64,000 nt of DNA. It comes from Adiantum capillus-veneris (taxonomy: Eukaryota > Streptophyta > Polypodiopsida > Polypodiales > Pteridaceae). The stretch's first letter is position 1. Every line of letters begins with the position of its first letter. The DNA is taken from contig CM043958.1 in assembly GCA_014529385.2 (NCBI GenBank), positions 80,320,025 through 80,384,024 on the forward strand, written 5' to 3'. Shown in pieces: positions 36,576 to 42,977 of this stretch. Position numbers and translations under genes: made by a program. The notes beneath the pieces were generated by a model. The model was not told where the DNA came from and made no database searches. It saw only the letters and a list, made by a program, of their open reading frames with translations.

Positions 36576-39263
36576 TTGATCAATGAGCATGTGATTTTTG
36601 AAAAAAGAGGTGTGTGTGAGTGTTGAAGAAGGGGGGGGGGGGGGGGGGGGGGAGAGAGAGAGAGAGAGACCTGAATGTAATTAGCACCATAAAATGCATT
36701 ATTTCCCAACTGAAGTTGAGTTCGAAAATCCCTCCCCTGCAAATATTGACTTTCAAGTATTAGGGAGGCCAACAGATGATCCATTTGAAAGTTCAAAATA
36801 CCCAATTCAGGTAATACCTTGTAATCAAAATTGAACATTCCTTGAGAGAAGTGTGGTTCATTTGTTAGCTGCAAGACAACAAGCCAATCAGCTAGAAGCC
36901 ATCATTGAAAGGCCAAAAATAAATACTTTGACGAATACACAAACACTTCGTGAAAGAGTTTCTACTGTGGGAGGAACAGGAAATGAAATAGACTTCATGG
37001 TGTTCTGAAACAGGACAGGATGCTAAGGCACTCTTAATTGTCTATACATAGCATGCAAACCCTTTTACCTTTCTTTAGACAAAAGTCTCTTTTGGATTAT
37101 GAAAGTGTACAATCAGAGCGATTAAACCCAAACACGTGATTCTAACAACTTTTGTCTGTCTATGCCATCATTTTCCATAACACAGAGGTCAGTCTTTTTT
37201 ATGTCCTTACCTGGACCTCCAATGCTGGTTATAAGATTCACCTCAATGTCGCCTAGACATTTGGAGCACATGCGCTGTGACTAAGCCTCGAGTAGGCAAA
37301 TTGGAACAACTTTTGTACGTCTAGCGCATCCAGATAGAGGCCATCCCTTCTCATTTCGATCTTCCCTTCCCTAGACCCCAGCAAAGACCAGTTATTGAGG
37401 ATTGATGAGATGTGTTTCAAAATGTCTCTTGGCCCAAAAAACACCTTCCACATTTTTCCTTTGACAACGACAAAATGTTTGTGCCTAACAAACTCAGAAA
37501 ATAGAGAATAGAGAGTGAACCAAAATTGCATGTGAGAGATTGGCTTCTTCTTTTTAAATAACACATTCACACTCTTTCACATTATTCCTTTGAAACTTTT
37601 AAAGAGAGCAAAAAACGTGTACAGAGGGACAAGAGCAAAGAGTCCAATAGACCATTAATGGGACTTAAACCTACTAGCAATCAACAAAACTGCCCACCAA
37701 CAAAAAACTGTTTCAGTACTGCAAACCATTGTGAAGAGTGAGAATGATAAAGAAAAAGTATGGACAAAACAAGGTTACTTGGGAAATGAAACCTTGGCAT
37801 AGGCATCGCAATGAAAACAATCCGTGCTGGACAAATATATAGCACATACAGCTACGAAGCATCGTTTCATCATCATTGTTTCATGAGTATTTCTAAGACG
37901 GTACATGTGACAAAAAATATATATAATGCATAGATACAAAATTGAAATCATTCCTACAAAACATCAAGGATGGATATAAAAGTAATCAATAGGCAGACCC
38001 TCAAAGAAACAATAAAATAGTAATTGAAAGGTAGACTTCAGTGATAGGATAAACCAGACAAAGTCATTCTAGTATGTGAGCTAGCCTTTCAGTCAACAAG
38101 GCCACAAGGGCAGTTCAATAATTGAACTCTAAGAAAACTTTGACAGATACCTGTGCATTGACTTTAACTGAGAAGTTTTCTGTAAGATCGTACTTCATCC
38201 GTGCACTCATTCTTCCATCCGTCAGCAAACGGCCAATCAACATGCACTGACAAGACAAGTAAAAGGGCATGTAAGAAGATGTCTTAGCCTGGTAAGTCCT
38301 TCAACCTCACAATCAAACTTCAGCTCACCCGTGAGTCCAAGTAATTAGCCCCAAACTCGTAATGAGAGGTGGAAACTTTGAAAATCTCATTTGTTTGAGA
38401 AGGAACTTCCAGCACACCCATGGAAAGACTGAAAAACCAAAAATCCTAAAAACCACTAAAACAAAGGCAAATCACATATTGAAAGGAATACTTCAGACAA
38501 AGAGAGAAGCTCATACCTGTGGCTCAGAGAAAACTTTGGTGTAAGTGGCCTTGTGAAATCAAAGCGTAACCCTTCAAACAGCTCAGGTTTCAAGGAAGCT
38601 AAGATAATAAACAAGAACAGCATTAGCCGCCATCGACTCAAGTAGCAGACCAAAGCACTCATGAAGCTTGAAACACACAAGCTCTCAGGAATATGCATCA
38701 TTTTTCATCAAGGTTGCAGCAGGACAATTATGCTGTATCCCCAATGTAGCTTGATTTAGTGCAAGCATGTGTGATGAGCCCATGTGATTGGAGTTCATAA
38801 TGTTGTACTTTGACAAGGCAATGAGTACGTGTTCACTGCGTTTCAATATCGAGTGAATATTTGCACGCAGTTATTCTATTCAAGCAACATAGAACACTCG
38901 TGACCGCTACTTAAATTTTCACAGTTCGGAAGGAAGCTATGTGTTGTGTGTGTGTGTGTGTGGGTGGGTTTTTTTTGTTTTGGGGGGGGGGGGGGGGGGG
39001 GGGGGGGGCGTTATGCGTGTGAACATGCATATGCGGGAGCTGGAAAAAGAGAGCTTACTGTAAGCTTCACGCTGTAGTTCGTCGTAAGCGACAGGGCAAG
39101 GGAGATTACACCAATCCGTGGGCTGGTTCTCGACCTTCTCTTCGCTTTCAGATGCAGTCGAGGCATCCGGCGACGGAGGAGGAGGAGACGGAGGAAGAGG
39201 AAGCGGCGGTGGGGTTGGGGGTGCGGGTGGGGGTGCTGCGGCATAGCTCATCGTCCCCCCCAT
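4462..39263 (-). CDS. TOM40: TOM40, mitochondrial outer-membrane import pore (11 exons)
   Basis: TOM40 is the beta-barrel channel of the TOM complex and passes nuclear-encoded precursor proteins through the mitochondrial outer membrane. The exons, all on the minus strand, are 39263-39059, 38598-38517, 38428-38329, 38246-38151, 36868-36818, 36736-36671, 5259-5158, 5051-4983, 4888-4805, 4724-4629 and 4521-4462. Every intron has GT-AG ends, the phases agree, and the sum is 1011 nt (336 residues plus stop), close to the roughly 310 usual for plants. Family signatures are [46 protein letters not shown] and the C-terminal [11 protein letters not shown] beta-signal region. The start chosen gives a proline-rich N-terminus; an in-frame ATG at 39251 is an alternative. 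No coding break is visible, despite a 31.4-kb intron between exons 6 and 7. The identification comes from knowledge of the family, not from a database search. Confidence 0.93.
5391..6104 (-). repeat. Probable 3' LTR of a decayed minus-strand copia
   Basis: Read on the minus strand, a purine tract (AAGCGGGAGG, about 6115-6106) is followed by TGTTGGAGATAAAGG at 6104, the usual arrangement of polypurine tract and 3' LTR. It lies directly after the copia RNase H coding region. It contains a (GA)n run at about 5950-5972. The inner end near 5391 is approximate, and no partner LTR was found in the window. Confidence 0.5.
6345..8239 (-). pseudogene. Degenerate Ty1/copia pol (reverse transcriptase and RNase H)
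   Basis: Read from high to low coordinates, the pieces follow copia order. At about 8160-7930 is the segment before RT (ELRR..., then [17 protein letters not shown]). At 7969-7766 is RT with KARLIANGF and EIFSPVVKM. At about 7600-7440 is the LHVDDMLF catalytic region. At 7057-6782 is the [10 protein letters not shown] and YLSQIEYI region. At 6602-6345 is RNase H with [20 protein letters not shown] and DSQSAIQLA. Stops and frameshifts separate them, and a 0.4-kb insertion splits RT. The 5' part (Gag, PR, INT) was not found. An LTR element at 8240-12188 is inserted upstream of the RT region. Confidence 0.85.
7058..7435. mobile_element. Candidate MITE interrupting copia RT
   Basis: The RT reading is lost between the DDMLFTGKG region (about 7440) and the [13 protein letters not shown] region (about 7045). 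The intervening AT-rich block carries GACGTTTTACACG at 7081-7093 and its near inverse CGTATAAAACGTC at 7346-7358 (12 of 13 matching). No coding capacity is seen. Exact termini and target duplication were not resolved, so this could also be an unrelated insertion. Confidence 0.4.
8240..8833 (-). repeat. 3' LTR of the composite element
   Basis: 594 bp, minus orientation, starting TGTCACAAGCTGCTGACG at 8833. It is strongly similar to 11697-12188. It contains AATAAAGAAATACCG and the shared GGGGCGCCAA U5 motif at 8406-8388. Confidence 0.8.
9190..9490. repeat. Four degenerate copies of a ~40-bp GC-rich motif
   Basis: The motif 'actcctcccgcataacc' followed by 'aaggtccgggccggga' occurs near 9190, 9249, 9378 and 9447. 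Read on the minus strand each copy ends in a GGGAGGAGT purine tract. Confidence 0.65.
9797..10615 (+). repeat. 5'-truncated gypsy LTR (same family as 13419-14583)
   Basis: The last roughly 800 bp match the LTR of the 13419-19134 element. Shared parts are the repeated AGCGTTTT words, the GTC/ATC-rich trinucleotide stretch, 'agaccgctctcgccatagagagtggggcc' and the ending 'gttgcaccttaca'. It is followed directly by a TGGTATCAGAGC primer-binding site. No TGTCAC start was found upstream, so the left end looks truncated. Confidence 0.7.
10617..10628 (+). other. Primer-binding site (initiator tRNA-Met type)
   Basis: TGGTATCAGAGC lies two bases after the LTR end at 10615. This matches the 3' end of initiator tRNA-Met, the usual primer of plant copia and many gypsy elements. 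Confidence 0.8.
11032..11693 (+). CDS. Gag N-terminus joined to a His/Asp-rich tract, non-autonomous gypsy ORF
   Basis: The ORF opens upstream at 10893, but the start at 11032 ([11 protein letters not shown]) matches the start of the related Gag at 14999 ([11 protein letters not shown]). The order is a short Ser/Pro-rich segment, a long Glu/Arg/Lys-rich probable coiled coil, then a His/Asp-rich tract with repeated HDDLHD-type words. Compared with the sister element, the Gag core, zinc knuckle and protease are missing, yet the frame runs through the junction. The native frame ends where it meets the truncated LTR at about 11694; the apparent stop at 11852 is in LTR sequence. The function of the tract is unknown. 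Confidence 0.6.
11697..12188 (-). repeat. 5' LTR of the composite element, U5 missing
   Basis: Minus orientation, starting TGTCACAAACTGTTGACG at 12188. It matches 8400-8833 base for base over long stretches and has an extra 'agcatcaaatatgaaaagctga' segment. It stops at the 'tttcggtatttcttt' motif, so the GGCGCC-containing U5 is absent. Confidence 0.75.
12194..13418. other. Intron DNA with no clear element
   Basis: The first 150 bp may continue the decayed copia that the 8240-12188 element interrupts. The rest is AT-rich with no domain signature. A GC-rich inverted repeat, GGCGGCC-GA-AGGCCGCC, lies at about 13252-13268, next to a short GA-rich run. Confidence 0.4.
13419..14583 (+). repeat. 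5' LTR, non-autonomous gypsy
   Basis: 1,165 bp, from TGTCACGTGAC to CACCTAACA. It carries an array of about nine GCGTTTT words (13878-14200), a short GTC-rich stretch near 14235-14272, and CT-rich sequence near 14398. Confidence 0.88.
14585..14596 (+). other. Primer-binding site (initiator tRNA-Met type)
   Basis: TGGTATCAGAGC begins two bases after the 5' LTR end. It is identical to the site at 10617. Confidence 0.85.
14999..16497 (+). pseudogene. Ty3/gypsy Gag, frameshifted
   Basis: The Gag begins [11 protein letters not shown] at 14999. A Gln/Glu/Arg-rich coiled-coil region follows (about residues 45-150). Next is the retrotransposon Gag core, [20 protein letters not shown] and [11 protein letters not shown] (about residues 190-245). 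The frame shifts near 15785 and meets a stop at about 15916. It resumes at 15976 with [14 protein letters not shown] just before it, a Ser/Asn/Lys-rich linker, and a CX2CX4HX4C zinc knuckle ([14 protein letters not shown]) at about 16339-16380. The product would bind element RNA and form virus-like particles. The breaks imply that this copy does not make full-length Gag. Confidence 0.8.
16498..16800 (+). pseudogene. Retropepsin-like remnant
   Basis: After the Gag zinc knuckle the frames read [20 protein letters not shown], and later [10 protein letters not shown] with stops between them. The DPGS active-site word and the ILG flap-type motif fit a plant gypsy aspartic protease. A frameshift separates the two halves. 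No RT follows. Confidence 0.6.
16895..17530 (+). CDS. His/Asp-rich ORF of the non-autonomous gypsy
   Basis: This stretch of the 16772-17530 frame begins after the protease remnant. It contains repeated [18 protein letters not shown]-type words, then two tandem copies of [11 protein letters not shown], then a His-rich tail. The HD tract is homologous to that at 11480-11640, and both copies keep it in frame. The clustered His and Asp could bind metal ions, but that is only inference; I know of no family for it. In sister autonomous elements RT would normally follow the protease, so the tract appears to sit where pol was lost. Confidence 0.55.
   Translation: MTRLNGFMRRRLSVSFSPTYDTQDLHDCEQHYDLIDNDQHDDLDDKDKHDDLHDQDVISHKHDELHEEDVIIHKDDVLVDAFSSKANLVADSINHEEPILALEPRSKEPPQEEAILALEPRSKEPSQEVLCVRMISTHALFECFIRDRFLYFSQHLYVIPFPRHDILYVEHVSLMDKHESMWISHEKLKSMYVRKSHSMSLPWHDTFVERA
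17537..18017 (+). CDS. Short ORF before the 3' LTR, function unknown
   Basis: This frame opens with M-S-T-K-H-E-H just after the His/Asp ORF stop and would read into the LTR (to 18082). It has no recognisable domain. It may be the frameshifted C-terminal continuation of the preceding ORF, since composition is similar at first. It ends against the purine tract. Confidence 0.35.
18032..19134 (+). repeat. 3' LTR, non-autonomous gypsy
   Basis: 1,103 bp, preceded by the polypurine tract and sharing termini with 13419-14583. It differs by several indels in the GCGTTTT array region, including a duplicated 'cagcatcaattygcagca..tacagcagcgtttt' unit. Confidence 0.88.
19320..19575. repeat. Tandem duplication of a unit ending in a long (CT)n
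   Basis: 'cttgtcttgatcccctttgcaaag...tttgcaatc' followed by (CT)n occurs twice, at about 19323-19442 and 19448-19570. The CT runs are roughly 70 bp each. Confidence 0.85.
19576..20131 (-). pseudogene. LINE-like reverse transcriptase C-terminal (zf-RVT) fragment
   Basis: The minus-strand frame at about 19929-19576 has [20 protein letters not shown] followed by MSC. This is the CX2C...HX4C pattern of the zinc-finger domain found after reverse transcriptase in plant LINEs, with the usual basic region before it. A second frame, 20131-19916, ends with the basic/aromatic segment [20 protein letters not shown]. The upstream RT core and endonuclease were not found. This is a 5'-truncated, frameshifted relic. 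Confidence 0.5.
20141..20757 (-). pseudogene. Ty1/copia protease fragment with zinc-knuckle remnant
   Basis: On the minus strand, a partial knuckle ([11 protein letters not shown], about 20745) is followed by the copia aspartic protease in the 20641-20141 frame: [14 protein letters not shown] and later [15 protein letters not shown]. Together they match the Gag-PR junction of a copia polyprotein. Integrase and RT do not follow; a LINE-like fragment adjoins at about 20131. It may belong with the Gag at 22468-23300, from which it is separated by inserted LTR-like DNA beginning TGTCTGCTCGG at 20758. Confidence 0.8.
20758..21780 (+). repeat. LTR-like region with two copies of the shared U5 motif
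   Basis: A TG terminus (TGTCTGCTCGGGAGCAG) at about 20758 interrupts the copia Gag-PR. AAATACCGGAAGGGGCGCC ends at 21230 and AAATACCGAAAGGGGCGCC spans 21669-21687. Each is followed by an 'actccgcc' or 'gctccgcc' word and preceded by a possible poly(A) signal. The sequences around the two motifs are otherwise different, so two LTR families may be juxtaposed. (GA)n lies at 20947-20993 and (CA)n near 21528-21542. Confidence 0.5.
21781..22467. other. Unassigned stretch inside the copia relic
   Basis: Broken minus-strand frames are present, without a motif I can name. It may be decayed copia or LTR-element interior. Confidence 0.35.
22468..23300 (-). pseudogene. Ty1/copia Gag fragment
   Basis: Going down from about 23300 the frames read [40 protein letters not shown], then [20 protein letters not shown] (23057). 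A frameshift at about 22745 precedes a canonical CX2CX4HX4C zinc knuckle ([14 protein letters not shown]). A Lys/Ser/Asp-rich tail ends near 22468. This is a copia-type Gag (UBN2-like) broken by frameshifts. It lies downstream, on the minus strand, of the LTR at 24512-23403. Confidence 0.8.
23403..24512 (-). repeat. LTR, minus orientation, copy A (TGTCACGTGCGC family)
   Basis: It starts TGTCACGTGCGCAC at 24512 and matches 33460-34662 along its length. Shared parts include a GTC/GAC-rich tandem stretch (23700-23960), 'aaaacgctgg' words and 'ctagtactccgcacaaac' at the end. A purine tract AACAGGGGGGA abuts its start (24523-24513), as for a 3' LTR, yet Gag follows it as for a 5' LTR. Its inner end near 23403 is approximate. 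Confidence 0.75.
24513..24870 (-). other. Interior remnant before the LTR, with polypurine tract
   Basis: 358 bp between LTR copy A and the plus-strand copia. It holds a purine tract at its left edge and a short minus-strand frame (24669-24523) without a known domain. It is probably the 3' end of the interior of the element bounded by the two TGTCACGTGCGC LTRs. Confidence 0.4.
24871..25683 (+). repeat. 5' LTR of the plus-strand copia
   Basis: It starts TGTTCAGTATAAAGCC and ends before the PBS. It includes a compound microsatellite, (CT)n(ATCT)n(AT)n, at about 25540-25604. Confidence 0.85.
25685..25700 (+). other. Primer-binding site (initiator tRNA-Met type)
   Basis: TGGTATCAGAGCAAGG lies one base after the 5' LTR. 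It is the classical copia primer site. Confidence 0.9.
28436..30000 (-). mobile_element. Solo LTR inserted in copia RT, TSD TAGAG
   Basis: 1,565 bp with TG...CA ends, minus orientation (starting TGTCACAAGGGCGTGG at 30000). It is flanked by TAGAG at 28431-28435 and 30001-30005. The copia RT frame is open up to the first TAGAG and resumes directly at the second. Inside, the U5 motif AAATACCGAAAGGGGCGCC lies at 28630-28612. No coding region, PBS or PPT is seen, so a solo LTR left by recombination is the best reading. A short non-autonomous element is an alternative. Confidence 0.82.
30350..31545 (-). mobile_element. Solo LTR of the TGTCACGTGACACATCC gypsy family, TSD GAAGA
   Basis: 1,196 bp in minus orientation, starting TGTCACGTGACACATCC at 31545. 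It is clearly related to the LTRs at 13419 and 18032: the same start, the GCGTTTT array (here AAAACGC on plus), the 'actctcatcggcgagagtggtc' word and the CT-rich end. It is flanked by GAAGA at 30345-30349 and 31546-31550, within the copia RT frame, which resumes after it. No interior sequence is present. Confidence 0.88.
32439..33215 (+). repeat. 3' LTR of the plus-strand copia
   Basis: 777 bp starting TATTAAGTGTGAGCC, with TG mutated to TA, after the purine tract. It ends CCCTAACA. It contains (CT)n at about 33091-33143. Confidence 0.85.
33216..33459 (-). other. Interior remnant beside LTR copy B
   Basis: 244 bp between the copia 3' LTR and LTR copy B. No domain or clear PBS was recognised. 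It is probably the other end of the interior that the copia entered. Confidence 0.35.
33460..34662 (-). repeat. LTR, minus orientation, copy B (TGTCACGTGCGC family)
   Basis: It is homologous throughout to 23403-24512, starting TGTCACGTGCGCAC at 34662. It contains GA repeats (33548-33572), the GAC/GTC-rich tandem stretch (33770-34110), AAAACGC words and 'agctgaaaaataact'. It is probably the partner of copy A around a short interior into which the copia inserted. Confidence 0.75.
34663..36520. other. Intron DNA with no element recognised
   Basis: A 16-bp palindrome AGCGTTTTAAAACGCT lies near 34783-34798, and 'ggtacttt/aagtacct' words are repeated at 35660-35770. A plus-strand frame at 36090-36491 (Lys/Gln/Asn-rich, low complexity) shows no domain and is probably not a gene. 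Confidence 0.4.
36530..36670. repeat. (CT)n, poly-G and (GA)n tracts next to TOM40 exon 6
   Basis: (CT)n at about 36536-36573, poly-G of about 22 at 36631-36652 and (GA)n at 36652-36668. On the TOM40 strand the exon 6 donor GT begins this simple-sequence cluster. Confidence 0.85.
36671..39263 (-). CDS. TOM40: TOM40 exons 1-6 (5' block)
   Basis: Exon 1 (39263-39059) codes a proline-rich N-terminus and the conserved [15 protein letters not shown] stretch. Exon 2 (38598-38517) holds [20 protein letters not shown]. Exon 3 (38428-38329) ends in [11 protein letters not shown]. Exon 4 (38246-38151) codes [20 protein letters not shown] and the following strand. Exon 5 (36868-36818) codes 17 residues and exon 6 (36736-36671) codes 22, ending at GANYIQ. 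Intron 1 contains a poly-G/poly-C run of about 26 (38983-39008). Intron 4 is about 1.27 kb. The exon 6 donor GT runs directly into a CT repeat. Confidence 0.93.
36869..38150 (-). other. TOM40 intron 4
   Basis: 1,282 bp with GT-AG ends. A minus-strand frame at 37570-37253 (105 codons) has no recognised domain. No repeat boundary was seen. Confidence 0.6.
38940..39010. repeat. (GT)n and poly-G tract in TOM40 intron 1
   Basis: (GT)n at 38943-38961, then a T-rich stretch, then about 26 G at 38983-39008 (poly-C on the transcript strand). Its Pro-rich translation is an artefact of the repeat. Confidence 0.85.
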
Positions 39264-39390
39264 CCTGGTGCAGGCAAAAACCAAAAGCGAAGTTGGGCAA
39301 AGTGTTGGGGCTCGCAAGTCGCGAGCTGCCTGCAGCAGCAATGGTAGTTTTGTAACTTGTAAGGGTTTATTCGTGTAATTAGAAAAGCAC

Positions 39391-39396
39391 CACGTG
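39391..39396. promoter_or_regulatory. G-box CACGTG upstream of TOM40
   Basis: CACGTG sits about 130 bp upstream of the chosen TOM40 ATG, in sequence GCACCACGTGCTGC. In plants this is a bZIP/bHLH binding core. Whether it acts here is not shown. Confidence 0.35.
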
Positions 39397-39399
39397 CTG

Positions 39400-40169
39400 C
39401 ATTTTGAGAGAACGAGTTAACTATTTTTAAAAAGGCCTTGCTTTCCCATTGTCTATTAAAAATGCGCACACAGTAAGAAAAAGAGAAAATATTACAAACT
39501 AAAATGATGTGCTTCATAAAGACGAAGATTTGATATGTCAACCAAGGTTTTAAAGTATAAAATATGTAAATGAAACATTGATGTGCAAAAAATATAATTT
39601 CTCACTCTCACTCTTCTTATTGTTGTGGAACGACCTAAAAGAGTGTGTTGTAATGATGTGTCATGGTCATTGTAGAGCCTAATTGAAAATCAAGTCTATA
39701 CACAAAGGCGTTTAAACGATCTAACACTTTCCTATACCGCTATATAGCTTAACTTTAAGGTGATGTCCCGCTCATCCTATTAGCATCTAGTGGCCCTTTA
39801 TAATGGATGGTTCGAGGTGAAGATGTCCTAGGAAAGTATGCTAGACAATTGGGCCTAGTGGGAACAAGTAGGATACCACTATATCACCCGTCTTTGGGAT
39901 GAAGTCCTCGCTCATGCTATTAGGATTAAGTAGCTATGAGGGCACAGTCCTAACGGTCAGGTGGAAAAGTCCCTTGGGCAAGGCTTTGCCACATGGCGTG
40001 CATACAATTCAAGGGCTATGTAGGGAGAGGGTAGGAGGTGAAGGGCATGCCAGTACCGTTGCTACAAGCAAGAGCGCAGAGGGCCTTGCAAAATACTGAA
40101 AATAACATGTTACATGCCATAAAACAATAGACTGGCAAATCCCACAAGCACATAATCGACATAATACAC

Positions 40170-40204
<35 letters not shown>

Positions 40205-41440
40205 ACATGCAAGTGCACCTCCTAGAGCAGAGTGCTCCACAAGCACGGCGAGAGAAGAGAGAGGAATGGTGATCGGTGTTGCTTAAATCGACAAATTGAC
40301 ACCATTCAGATGTGCTACCTAAATCAGTAAATTTGCACTTGTGCTAAACTAGCATATCTGCACTTAATATTGTTTCAAATAGTGAATTTGTGATTTGTTG
40401 GTGTCTTGTTTGAATCAACAAATCTGTATTGGAGGTACTTCTTCTATCTTTCGATGGGGCTTCACTAACCTACAAAGAATTGATGTACGATCCCAATCTG
40501 ACAAAAAAATGAAAAATACAATACATAAGTAGGATGGTACATATATAATCATTCACTTCAAAGTTTGATCTATTACAACGATATTTTCAGTGCGAACGGA
40601 AGCAGGTCAAGTTCCCAGAATCCAAAGCTTAGGAGACAAGGTGTCTAAATTTTTACCCTACTACTTCATCGTAAATATTAATTATTGAATCAAATAGAAT
40701 GGGCCACCATGGATAGCACCATGGTATTATGGTGTGAGCACTTATGATAAGGGAGAGTACTTAAGGAGCCTTTTTTTAATTAGAGAGAGGATGTAGTTGG
40801 TCTCTTTTAAAGTGCATTATAGAGGAAAAACTTGCTTTATGCTAATGTGTAGGGAGTCTGTACACTATGAAAATCTATAATTGTTTACCACAGCCTTTTA
40901 CCACGTTTTATAGTGAGAGAGTCCAAAATCAGCTGGAGAGGGAAAAGAGAGGAGTGTGGGGGGATTTTTTTTCGTTTCAAATACTACCAAATTGATTTAT
41001 GCACTTATTACCACGATAGTTGCCTCTGTTACTGCCGTGAAATTTACCACGTTTATTCTCGAAACCCGGTTTAGCGCGCCTAAACATTCAAATTTTAATG
41101 TTTCCCTTTGTTTTGGTGTTTCCATCTCTCGTAATAATAATTAAAGAACATTATATGAAATTTTCAATTTAAAAAAAGAAAAGCTATAAAAACATGGAAC
41201 AATAGTTAGCTATGTGGGATTACACTTGATTATAGCTAAATTAATCATTATCACTTGATTTACATAATTTAGCATGCTTCACAAAATTAGAGAGAAAAAG
41301 AGGGGGGGGGGGAGAGATGAATGTATTGCACGACCAAAAAATATCACAACTTAAAGTATATAAAATGTTTATGAATCATCATATCCCTACAAGAAGCATC
41401 CTCCAATTCTAAGCCCATGGTCTTAAATCAATAAAGAGAG
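39400..41440. other. TOM40 5' flank, no gene recognised
   Basis: An imperfect duplication built on 'tcctcgctcatgctattag' lies at about 39760-39930, and (GA)n is at 40170-40202. The rest is AT-rich without coding signatures. Confidence 0.45.
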
Positions 41441-41449
41441 AAATAGAAT

Positions 41450-42376
41450 TGTCGTTTGTGGATGCGTTGGCTTCATCATCTTCAAATTCGTCATCCTCCA
41501 TCTCATCATCATTATCATCATGATAATCATCCTCGCTAAGACCTGCGGGCTACCGGACTTGAATCATCGATCTCCCTCTCCTATGTCTCCCCCTCATCCA
41601 AAGTAGAAGGTGGAAGAGGGTCAAAGATGGTCTCTACTTCATTAGTGGCAAAAATGGTTCTTCCCCAATGTGTTACAAGAATTATGAACCAAAGTTTTGG
41701 TTGGTGGATTGTTGGGATATAGATGACCCATAAAAGAGAAGCTCAAAGTGATTAACATTGGTATAATTAATGTTACAAGCAAATAAGAATAAAAAAGGTA
41801 GTCACTCACCTGCTCACAATTGCGTGGAAAAACTAAATTGTCATACCTCCTTATGTGATGCACACTAGAGTCCACCATGTAGAGGCCATTCTCATGCCGT
41901 TTAGACACATTTGCAAACCACCTGCACTCGAAGATGAAGGTATGAAAGATTCTAAAATTAACCTTTATTATCCTTCCAATAGTTCCACAGTACCTGGCTT
42001 CATCACCATCTGTGTCAAAGTTGTCCATGATGCCACAGTCCATGGTGGTTCTACGCTCGTCAATGTGGCACGTACGAAAGTGATGACCCTTTGACCACAT
42101 AGAGTTAAAGGAAAGGCACTACAAAATAGGAAAATATATTTTATCAATTACAAATGTAAAATAAAAAAAACTATCCAATACGGTTTAGGTATATGAATAC
42201 TCTACCTTTGGTACACAGCCTCGTGCATACTCCCATTCTTTGTCGGTGATGTCTTCTCCGCGCGCTTTTGCTTCGGTCATTCTCTCACGAATCCACTCTG
42301 CACTAATGAGATCTAGGAAACATGCAAGGTGTCTAGGCTGGGGGTGCCCTCCTTCCTCCATGTACTTGTTTCCATG
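41450..42376 (-). pseudogene. CACTA-like transposase gene, 3' exons (DUF4216-type)
   Basis: Exon 42118-41810 is preceded by a TATTTTGTAG acceptor and followed by a GTGAGTGAC donor. It reads YCGTIGRIIKVNFRIFHTFI, then FECRWF, KRHENGLYMVDSS and LVFPRNCEQ. This is the pattern of the DUF4216 domain found at the C-terminal side of CACTA (En/Spm) transposases. An upstream exon ends at 42206 (donor GTAGAGT). A downstream acidic segment (YHDDNDEMEDDEFEDDEA) lies at about 41530-41450. The gene is cut at 42376 by a gypsy element and continues at 55850. Confidence 0.65.
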
Positions 42377-42602
42377 TGTCAGGGCTAGGGACTTGCTACG
42401 CGCCGTGTGCGAGCCACAAAGGCTCCTAGCACATAGTCATACAACAGACAAGCTCATAAGGAAGAATGGTGTGTCACTCACCTTCCTGCGTAGTTGCGAA
42501 TGAAGGATTCCCGCGCCGCGAAGAAGAGGGAGACGCCGCTACGCCGCGCTCAACCGCCTCGCTGCCGTCGTGCCGCCGCAACGCTCTATCACACACACAC
42601 TC

Positions 42603-42662
<60 letters not shown>

Positions 42663-42963
42663 GTACACACACACACACAAGGAGATGGTGAAGGAGAAGG
42701 TGGAGATGGAGCAAGAGCGGCTTCTATTGCACAATGAGAGAATGAGTAAAAATTAGGTTTAGTGGCTTTTATATGAGCTCACCCCATTCACACTTGGGCG
42801 CCCATACTTAGCCAACTAACTCCTTGAATATTCCAATTAGAGTGCGCCTGTCATCGACGATCACCCTTACCCTGTTCCTATTGGTCCGACAAGCCCGGTA
42901 CCTGACTCTAAATAATACAACGTTTATAGATCATAGGGTGTCCGTGTGCCGTGAGGGTTAACA
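42377..42963 (-). repeat. 3' LTR of the 13.5-kb gypsy
   Basis: 587 bp, minus strand, TGTTAACCCTCACGG...AGCCCTGACA. It is near-identical to the 5' LTR outside the (CT)n at about 42609-42660. I count about seven substitutions by eye. Confidence 0.93.
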
Positions 42964-42976
42964 TGCCCCCCTTCCT
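42964..42976 (-). other. Polypurine tract
   Basis: AGGAAGGGGGGCA on the minus strand abuts the 3' LTR start and primes plus-strand DNA synthesis. Confidence 0.85.
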
Positions 42977-42977
42977 G

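Larger units (their letters stand above)
5260..36670 (-). other. TOM40 intron 6, 31,411 bp, filled with nested transposons
   Basis: The exon positions on both sides define this intron exactly: donor at 36670 (GTCTCTCT...) and acceptor at 5260 (...GGATAG). It contains at least three copia-type and two or three gypsy-type LTR elements, several solo or orphan LTRs, a LINE-like fragment and microsatellites, in both orientations. Parts I could not assign are 12194-13418 and 34663-36530. Confidence 0.88.

Noticed and set aside
37253-37570. 105-codon minus-strand frame in TOM40 intron 4
   Set aside because: No recognisable domain. It sits wholly inside an intron whose flanking exons join in phase without it.
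38937-39060. Poly-proline extension of TOM40 exon 1
   Set aside because: It is the translation of intron 1 past the GTAAGC donor into a poly-C tract; the splice site and phase fit exon 2 at 38598.
42117-42126. CACTACAAAA resembling a CACTA terminus
   Set aside because: It coincides with the splice acceptor of the DUF4216-type exon on the minus strand, and no matching inverted end was found.
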